Shown in pieces: positions 6,908 to 11,677 of a DNA stretch of 11,677 nucleotides. Both the position numbers and the translations under genes were made by a program. The notes below the pieces were generated by a model. That model did not search any database. It saw only the letters and a list, made by a program, of their open reading frames with translations, and had not been told where the DNA came from. Origin of the DNA: Calditrichota bacterium (lineage in GTDB: Bacteria > Zhuqueibacterota > Zhuqueibacteria > Oleimicrobiales > Geothermoviventaceae); NCBI GenBank assembly GCA_013152765.1, contig JAADFT010000042.1:1-11677 (forward strand). Reading direction: 5' to 3'. Position 1 is the stretch's first letter. Every line of letters starts with the position of its first letter.

Positions 6908-6945
6908 GTTTTCACTAAAAAACTGTTTTCACCGTGCGGTGAAAC
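6908..6945 (+). promoter_or_regulatory. Candidate AbiEi operator: palindrome and repeated half-sites
   Basis: TTTCACCG (6927-6934) and CGGTGAAA (6937-6944) form a perfect 8-bp inverted repeat with a 2-base centre. The half-site GTTTTCAC occurs at 6908-6915 and 6925-6932, and again inverted as GTGAAAC at about 6939-6945. The site is about 100 bases before abiEi. AbiEi antitoxins are known to repress their own promoter by binding inverted repeats, so this is a good operator candidate; binding itself is inference. Confidence 0.45.
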
Positions 6946-7002
6946 TGAGCAGAACCTTGCAGCATCTCAGAAAAAGCTGTAGCGTTACTAATACTCTGTC
7001 GA

Positions 7003-7008
7003 TATACT
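7003..7008 (+). promoter_or_regulatory. Possible -10 box of the abiE operon
   Basis: TATACT lies about 35 bases upstream of the abiEi start region. It matches the sigma-70 -10 consensus at 5 of 6 bases. No good -35 box is seen at the usual spacing, which could mean an activated or non-standard promoter. Confidence 0.3.
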
Positions 7009-7041
7009 TAATGACCGCGGTATTGTAACAGAGGGAGTATG

Positions 7042-7647
7042 ATGCACATGGAAACGCAAACAGAACAGCTTATCCGCTATGTCCGTGAACATGGCCTAGT
7101 GCGGCCGCGCGAACTTGCGGCAATTGACATCCCTCGTTCTGTCCTCAAACGCCTGGTTGATCGTGGCCGGCTTGTCCGTCGGATGAGAGGAATCTATTCT
7201 GTACCAGACTACGACCCTACGGAGAACACGGATCTGGCCTCCGTCGCGTCCCGTGCTCCCAAGGCGATCATCTGCCTTCTTTCGGCCCTGCGGTTTCACG
7301 AACTGACCACACAGAACCCATTTCAAGTCTGGATCATGATCGACAGGGCAGGCCATCGCCCAGTTATCGACCATCCGCCTATTCGCGTTGTCTACGCATC
7401 AGGTAGAGCACTTACTGAGGGTGTTGGCGGTTATACCGTGGAGGGCATTGATCTGAGGGTAACCAGCCCAGGCAAGACAGTGACTGACTGCTTCCGATAC
7501 CGCCGGCTGGTGGGGACGGATGTGGCTATCGAGGCCCTGCGGGATTGCTGGCGGCAGCGGAAAGCCACGATGGATGAGTTTTACCACTATGCGAAGATCG
7601 ACCGTGTTGCCAGTTTCATGCGGCCATACATGGAGTCGCTGGTATGA
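7042..7647 (+). CDS. abiEi: AbiEi, antitoxin of a type IV toxin-antitoxin system
   Basis: A protein of about 200 aa with an N-terminal winged-helix domain (TEQLIRYVREHGLVRPRELAAIDIPRSVLKRLVDRGRLVRRMRGIYSVPDY) and a C-terminal domain with the family features CLLSALRFHELT and SPGKTVTDCFRYRRLVG. This two-domain plan is that of AbiEi-type antitoxins. They bind DNA to repress their own operon and counter the AbiEii nucleotidyltransferase without forming a stable complex with it. Three ATGs are close together (7039, 7042, 7048) behind GAGGGAG at 7031-7037; I chose 7042 for better spacing, and 7048 is equally possible. The stop overlaps the abiEii start by four bases (ATGA), so translation is coupled. 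Confidence 0.85.
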   Translation: MHMETQTEQLIRYVREHGLVRPRELAAIDIPRSVLKRLVDRGRLVRRMRGIYSVPDYDPTENTDLASVASRAPKAIICLLSALRFHELTTQNPFQVWIMIDRAGHRPVIDHPPIRVVYASGRALTEGVGGYTVEGIDLRVTSPGKTVTDCFRYRRLVGTDVAIEALRDCWRQRKATMDEFYHYAKIDRVASFMRPYMESLV

Positions 7648-8522
7648 AGGAGAAGTCAGTGACCAACGTAGCCGCGTCTGTTCGCCAACGGCTGCTCAAT
7701 CTACGGCAGGCAAAGGGTGGCGATTTCAATGCTCTTCTTACGCAGTACGCCATCGAGCGATTTCTCTATCGTCTCTCCAAGTCGTCCCTTGCCGACAAGT
7801 TTGTGCTGAAGGGCGCGATGCTGTTCCGCGTCTGGGCCGAAGACCTGTTCCGCCCAACAAAGGATCTGGACCTGCTGGGATTCGGCGAGCCATCCCCTGA
7901 CCAGGCAGCTGCGTCTATCAAATCGATCCTCAGTACGCCCGTTCCGGACGATGGCCTAATCTTTGATGCAGACTCCCTCGTAGCGGTCGAGATTCGGGAG
8001 CAGCAGGAGTATGGGGGCATCCGCGTCAAGTTCACGGCCAGGCTTGGAAACGCCAGAATCCTCATGCAGGTCGACATTGGGTTTGGCGATGTCGTGACGC
8101 CACAGGCCCAGCGACGGCAGTTTCCATCGCTGCTGGGACAAGAAGCCCCCGAACTGCAGATGTATCCACCAGAGAGCGTTGTCTCCGAGAAGCTTGAGGC
8201 CATCATTTCCCTGGGGATTGCCAACAGCCGTATGAAAGATTTCTATGATCTGCTGCTGATCTTTCGACTGTACGAGCTTGAAGACCATGCTCTTGCACAG
8301 GCAATCGCAGGCACTTTCAATCGTCGGCAGACAGCCTTACCGGCGCATCTTCCGGTAGGCCTCTCGGATGAATACGGCAACGACCCCATGGCACAGCAGC
8401 GATGGGCCGAGTTTATGCGACGTCTTCACATCACCGATGCGCCCAAGAACTTGGTGGAGGTTATTGATACTATCCGCGGTCGAATGTGGCAGGTCATTCA
8501 AGACGCCCGGGATCTGCCATGA
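7644..8522 (+). CDS. abiEii: AbiEii, nucleotidyltransferase toxin of a type IV toxin-antitoxin system
   Basis: A 292-aa protein of the AbiEii/AbiGii nucleotidyltransferase family. Visible motifs in order: FVLKGAMLF (residues 53-61), RPTKDLDL (70-77) with metal-binding Asp74 and Asp76, a third acidic residue Asp144 in MQVDIGFGD, SEKLEAI (181-187), and RMKDFYDL (196-203). These match the four motifs of the DUF1814/AbiEii group, members of which transfer nucleotides to RNA targets such as tRNA and stop growth. Length and C-terminal end look complete. The start overlaps the abiEi stop. The 3' end abuts a truncated serine recombinase on the opposite strand, which suggests the abiE unit or its flank was joined to that gene by a past rearrangement. 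Confidence 0.88.
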   Translation: MKEKSVTNVAASVRQRLLNLRQAKGGDFNALLTQYAIERFLYRLSKSSLADKFVLKGAMLFRVWAEDLFRPTKDLDLLGFGEPSPDQAAASIKSILSTPVPDDGLIFDADSLVAVEIREQQEYGGIRVKFTARLGNARILMQVDIGFGDVVTPQAQRRQFPSLLGQEAPELQMYPPESVVSEKLEAIISLGIANSRMKDFYDLLLIFRLYELEDHALAQAIAGTFNRRQTALPAHLPVGLSDEYGNDPMAQQRWAEFMRRLHITDAPKNLVEVIDTIRGRMWQVIQDARDLP

Positions 8523-9713
8523 CACAGCACGGGCACGACCTCGGCCCGGCCGGGAATGTAACCCTTCTTCTTACGCTCGCCCCAATACGGCTGATTGCAG
8601 TGCCCGCAAACCAGAACGCCCGACAGCAGCCATCGGTCCCTCTGCTTGCCCTGGCCACCCTTGGCCTTGCGGCGTTTGATCACCATCACCTGGGCTCTGT
8701 CCCAGTCCTCCTGGCTGACGATGGCGGGGATGGCGTCCTGCACGACGATCCATTCCTCCTCGGGCATCAGCACTGGCTTGGCCGACTGCTCTCGCGGTTT
8801 CATCTGATCCACCCGCCCCTTGCGAACCGAGTAACTTGCTCTCGGTTCGCCGGTTCCACACCAGGTCGCCACGGTAGATCGGGTTCATCAGCAGCGATTT
8901 GATCGTGGTGAAGTTCCAGAGATTGCCGCGCGGACTGGGAATGCCCTTGGCGTTGAGCCGGTCGGCGATGCCTTTGAACCCGACGCCGTCGAGACACCAA
9001 GCAAAAATGTCTTTGACCACCTGCACTCGATCCGGTGTCGAGAGCACCATCCGGCCCTTGCATTCCTTGCCCGGCTTACGAAGCGACTGGCCCTTCTGAT
9101 AGGTGGCCGTCACGTTGCCGCTGGCGTCCATAACCTCGCGCACTCGGCCCGGGCAGAACCGCACGCGGTAGATCACCTGGCCATCGGGACCGACGATCTC
9201 GCGGTCGTAGGCATATGGGCATGGGCGACCGGGGTCGGACTCAGCCTTCACCGCCGATATCTGCCCGCGCAGTGTGTTCTGGCTCAGGCTGACCGAGAAT
9301 TGGCGGTTCTGGAACTGCTTCACGGTACGCAGGATGTCGCCGTCGATGCTCTCGCGATGCAGGTAGTCCTCGGTGACCGACAGCAGCTTCACATTGGCCT
9401 GCCGCAGCAGGTAGCGATAGTGTTCCGTCTCGGTCACGTCGCCACGGCTGAACCGGTCGCTGTTCCAGACGATGACGGCCTGAAAGTCGCCAGCATCGGC
9501 GTCGGCGATCATCCGCTGGAAGCCCGGCCGCTCGGCAGCGCTGGTGCCGCTGATGGCGTCGTCCACATACTCGCGGACGATCTGGTAGCCATGTTCCTCG
9601 GCGTAGCGCGATACTTCGAGTCGCTGGTCGCCGAGGCTCTGCTCCTGCTTGTCCGTCGAGCGCCGCAGGTACGCGACGGCTGGAATTGTTTCGGTTTCCG
9701 TGGTGGCGATCAC
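8498..9713 (-). pseudogene. Large serine recombinase, frameshifted and 3'-truncated
   Basis: The N-terminal resolvase domain is intact: catalytic Ser in AYLRRSTDKQEQSLGDQR (Ser19 counted from the GTG start), then DDAISGTSAAERPGFQRM and VWNSDRFSRG. A recombinase domain follows (LNAKGIPSPRGNLWNFTTIKSLLMNPIYRGDLVWNRR). At about 8833 one extra base breaks the frame; the other frame continues the protein through PAIVSQEDWDRAQ to a zinc-ribbon start (LLSGVLVCGHCNQPYWG). It then runs out of family sequence near 8535 and stops at 8498, so the second cysteine pair and the coiled-coil end are lost. I chose the GTG at 9711-9713 because AAAGGA lies 6 bases upstream; the in-frame ATG at 9728 has no such site. 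Such enzymes integrate phages or mobile islands, but this one should be inactive. Confidence 0.8.
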
Positions 9714-10061
9714 AGCACATCCTTTCATTCATGGCGGTTGTGGTTCATCGCCACCATGAGGGCTCGTTTCGGCGAGGACATCAAGGCAAGTTCCGCCGAA
9801 TTCACAGTCTTTTTCGATAGGCCCGTTGGCGGCATGCATCTCGACACTACCGTGCTTCGTGGCGTCTGACACAGAAGATGTCAACAACGACCGTGTCGGC
9901 AGTCATCAGGGTTCTCTTTGCTACTTATCTCGGTTATTATGCCTTCTGGAGAACTGACATGGACATTGCTGAACAGTGCTGTCTCAAGTGTATTTGGTGC
10001 GATAGGTATCAGCTGGAAAAACCCAAGATGAATTGACACGGTCCACGACTGCGGGCGGATG
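9714..10061. other. Intergenic stretch between recombinase and IS
   Basis: No recognisable gene. It should contain the promoter of the reverse-strand recombinase. A 37-codon + frame at 9756-9869 has no ribosome-binding site and I do not call it. A smaller cysteine-rich frame at 9959-10036 is listed separately. The rest has no structure I can name. Confidence 0.4.
9959..10036 (+). CDS. Possible 25-aa cysteine-rich peptide
   Basis: A frame of 25 codons plus stop, with GGAG at 9948-9951 (7 bases before the ATG). The peptide carries CCLKCIWC, that is cysteines spaced C-C-x2-C-x2-C. The ribosome-binding site and cysteine cluster are the only support; it could be a chance frame or the start of a gene that has been lost. 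It ends 25 bases before the IS edge. No function can be assigned. Confidence 0.2.
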   Translation: MDIAEQCCLKCIWCDRYQLEKPKMN

Positions 10062-10081
10062 TGGGCCAGAATGTCGGGCTG
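10062..10081. repeat. Left inverted repeat of the IS
   Basis: 20-bp end, 18/20 identical to the reverse complement of 11381-11400. It lies 169 bases beyond the transposase stop. Confidence 0.75.
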
Positions 10082-10250
10082 GGCTGGAATCCCCCGTGGA
10101 CATCTGCCGGCCGTTAGGTGGTGGTGGCCGGTGACACTGGCCGATCAGCCTGGTCGGTAGATCGCGGCAGCCTGAGACTGGCAACTTCCATGATAAGCGC
10201 ATGCGAGATAATGGAGAAGCAAGTCGGTCTGATCTTCTGATCCGCTGAGG

Positions 10251-11336
10251 TCAGGCTGCTTGGTGGTAGTAGTGACTGAGCAGGCCACCCAGCCAAGTCT
10301 GGCGACGGATTGCCATCGGTGCAATCTCTTCCGCCTCAACCGGTAGACACTCCGCGGTCCCCGGCGGTCGATTCCCCAGCCCTTGATGCGGCCTGTACCT
10401 GTTGTGATAGTTTGCGTAGGTCTGCACGACATGGTCGAGTTGCCGCAGGCTGAAGCAGAACAGCAGGTTCAGGCACTCCCGTTTGAGGTGGCCGATCCAT
10501 GACTCGGCGTAGCAATTCGCGATGGGTGCGGCGATGGGAGTCAGGACCGGGCCGCCATCCTCGCGGCGGAAGTGCTCGTCGAACGCCTCGGTGAACTTGG
10601 TGTCGTGATCGTGGATCAGGAACCGAATGTCGATCCCTTCCTCTTCCGCCCATATGCTCGCGTTACGGGCCTGCTGCCGCATCCACTCGTCAGTCGGGTT
10701 CAGCGTGCTGGGCGACACGAAAACCTTCCGGCTGCCCAGGTGGATAAACGTCAGCATGTAGGCGACATGCTTCCCGATCGGCGTCCAGACGGTCTTGCAG
10801 AAGAAGTCGCAGGCGACCATCACGTTCATGTGAATGGCGATGAACTTCCGCCATGGCGTCTGTACCCCGGCGGGCGCACGGCGGTCGGGATCGGGCAGGA
10901 TCTTCTCGTCCACCAGAACGCGGCGGACGGTGCTGCGGCTGGCCCTCAGCGCCAGCTTCCTCAACTCACCCACGATGCGTCGCGTGCCCCAGCCCAGGTT
11001 CTCTCGGGCAAGCCTTACAATCAGCTCACGGAGTGATCTTGTCAGCCGTGGGCGGCCTACCTTCTTCGCTTGACGGCCACCTCGCTCTTCCCGCAGCCAG
11101 CGACGATAGGTCTTGATGCTGACGACTCCGAGGGTATCCTGAACCTTATGGTCGACCTCTGTGCCAATCTTCATCAGCCGACGCCGCTCGATCGGGTCCA
11201 AGATCACCCGGTTGCCGGGCAGTCTCTCCTTGAGCATCTCGACCTGGAGTTTCAGAAACCGGATATGAGCATCGCGGCGCGCCGACCACGCCTCGTGAAG
11301 CAGCACCAGCAACGCCGGCAACCACTTGGGGAGCAT
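10251..11336 (-). CDS. DDE transposase with integrase core domain
   Basis: A 361-aa transposase. A helical N-terminal region (LLVLLHEAWSARRDAHIRFLKLQ) precedes a helix-turn-helix part (SIKTYRRWLREER, then GWGTRRIVGELRKL). The rve integrase core follows, with the catalytic triad at Asp177 (VACDFFCKTVW), Asp243 (LIHDHDTKF) and Glu278 (CYAESWIGHLKREC). The spacing between the last two is 35 residues, the DD35E pattern. The end (WLGGLLSHYYHQAA) is typical of this group. I chose the ATG at 11336 because GGAGG lies at about 11346-11350; an upstream extension to 11441 would cross the IS end. It looks complete and may be active. Confidence 0.85.
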   Translation of the reverse strand: MLPKWLPALLVLLHEAWSARRDAHIRFLKLQVEMLKERLPGNRVILDPIERRRLMKIGTEVDHKVQDTLGVVSIKTYRRWLREERGGRQAKKVGRPRLTRSLRELIVRLARENLGWGTRRIVGELRKLALRASRSTVRRVLVDEKILPDPDRRAPAGVQTPWRKFIAIHMNVMVACDFFCKTVWTPIGKHVAYMLTFIHLGSRKVFVSPSTLNPTDEWMRQQARNASIWAEEEGIDIRFLIHDHDTKFTEAFDEHFRREDGGPVLTPIAAPIANCYAESWIGHLKRECLNLLFCFSLRQLDHVVQTYANYHNRYRPHQGLGNRPPGTAECLPVEAEEIAPMAIRRQTWLGGLLSHYYHQAA

Positions 11337-11380
11337 CGTTCTCGCCTCCGTCCCAACAGCCGTAAGTCCAGTAATGGCAA

Positions 11381-11400
11381 CAGCCCGACATTTTGGACCA
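11381..11400. repeat. Right inverted repeat of the IS
   Basis: 20-bp end, partner of 10062-10081. It is 44 bases upstream of the transposase start, so the transposase promoter probably overlaps or adjoins this end. Confidence 0.75.
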
Positions 11401-11677
11401 TCTCCGCTGGGATGCAAGAACCTGCTGCCTGGCCTTCCCACTGCCCCCGACCGTTAACCCCGAGTCTTTGACGCACTTTCTTGATTTCACCGTGCATCAA
11501 CTAGCATTTTGGGTTCCGCTCTGCCCGAAGGGGGTTTGGACCACACTACGCTTAGCCTTTGGGCCGTTGCAAAACGCACCGGCCCAGTGGAAGATAGAGG
11601 CCGTAGTAGGAGCGACCACTATGAATACGTCGGAAACGACGATGTAGACTGGCACGCCCTTCCTTGGCTGTAAGTTA
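11401..11677. other. Unassigned sequence right of the IS
   Basis: No firm gene. On the + strand one frame is open from 11485 to a TAA at 11671-11673 without an ATG; its last part, DHYEYVGNDDVDWHALPWL, reads like a natural protein end. It could be the tail of a gene cut by an insertion or deletion, or chance. On the reverse strand a short frame from about 11500 runs into the IS. Neither resembles a family I know. Confidence 0.3.

Larger units (their letters stand above)
10062..11400 (-). mobile_element. Insertion sequence, about 1.34 kb, IS481/IS3-like (rve DDE)
   Basis: Two inverted ends, TGGGCCAGAATGTCGGGCTG at 10062-10081 and the complement of TGGTCCAAAATGTCGGGCTG at 11381-11400, match at 18 of 20 positions and enclose a single transposase gene. 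A short GCGGA match continues just outside both ends (10055-10059 and 11403-11407), so the exact edges may be a few bases further out. I see no clean target-site duplication. Ends starting with TG and a single-frame DDE transposase fit the IS481-type layout; the family name is inference. Confidence 0.75.

Noticed and set aside
11..7034. GTAACAGAGG at 11-20 and 7025-7034 as possible attachment-site pair
   Set aside because: Only 10 identical bases, no tRNA or other usual integration target beside either copy. A match this short is expected by chance in this window.
8545..8554. CCCGGCCGGG palindrome as terminator of abiEii
   Set aside because: It has no loop and no T tract and lies inside the recombinase coding remnant.
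9300..9869. 189-codon + strand frame at the recombinase start
   Set aside because: Opposite to the catalytic domain of the serine recombinase and without recognisable motifs. Only the 3' part (9756-9869) is free of overlap, and it lacks a ribosome-binding site.

Overview
The window is a gene-dense, GC-rich accessory region made mostly of defence modules and broken mobile-element genes. There are no rRNA or tRNA genes, no CRISPR array and no housekeeping genes. The style of the tyrosine integrase fragment and of the DDE transposase, and the pairing of S8 peptidase with AAA ATPase, suggest a large-genome environmental bacterium. Planctomycetota is my best guess, by inference only.

Layout from left to right. 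(1) 1-1415: a strong hairpin, then a reading frame that joins the front of a tyrosine integrase to the C-terminal part of a large SNF2-type helicase; this looks like a deletion scar. (2) 1402-1782: a repeat of about 120 bp (copy A) carrying the 3' end of a reverse-strand gene that resembles a ThiF/E1-like adenylyltransferase. (3) 1783-2708: a NERD-domain nuclease-like protein with a C-terminal topoisomerase-type zinc finger, split by a one-base frameshift. (4) 2741-6430, reverse strand: a compact operon of a MerR/excisionase-type HTH protein, an AAA ATPase (IetA) and an S8 peptidase (IetS). This is an apparently intact IetAS anti-phage system with an extra small regulator. (5) 6574-6767: copy B of the repeat, in the same orientation as copy A, so the two copies bracket the NERD and IetAS cassette. 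(6) 7042-8522: a complete type IV AbiE toxin-antitoxin pair with overlapping genes and an upstream palindrome that may be its operator. (7) 8498-9713, reverse strand: a large serine recombinase, frameshifted and cut off inside its zinc ribbon where it meets abiEii. (8) 10062-11400: a complete-looking insertion sequence of about 1.34 kb with 20-bp inverted ends and one DDE transposase. (9) 11401-11677: unassigned sequence.

The region reads as a layered defence island. Two systems look functional (IetAS and AbiE), and at least four genes are damaged (integrase/helicase, ThiF-like, NERD, serine recombinase). The most interesting points are the HTH gene placed in front of ietAS, the flanking repeats around that cassette, a 12-base motif shared by the upstream regions of the NERD gene and the ietAS operon, and the integrase-helicase chimera.
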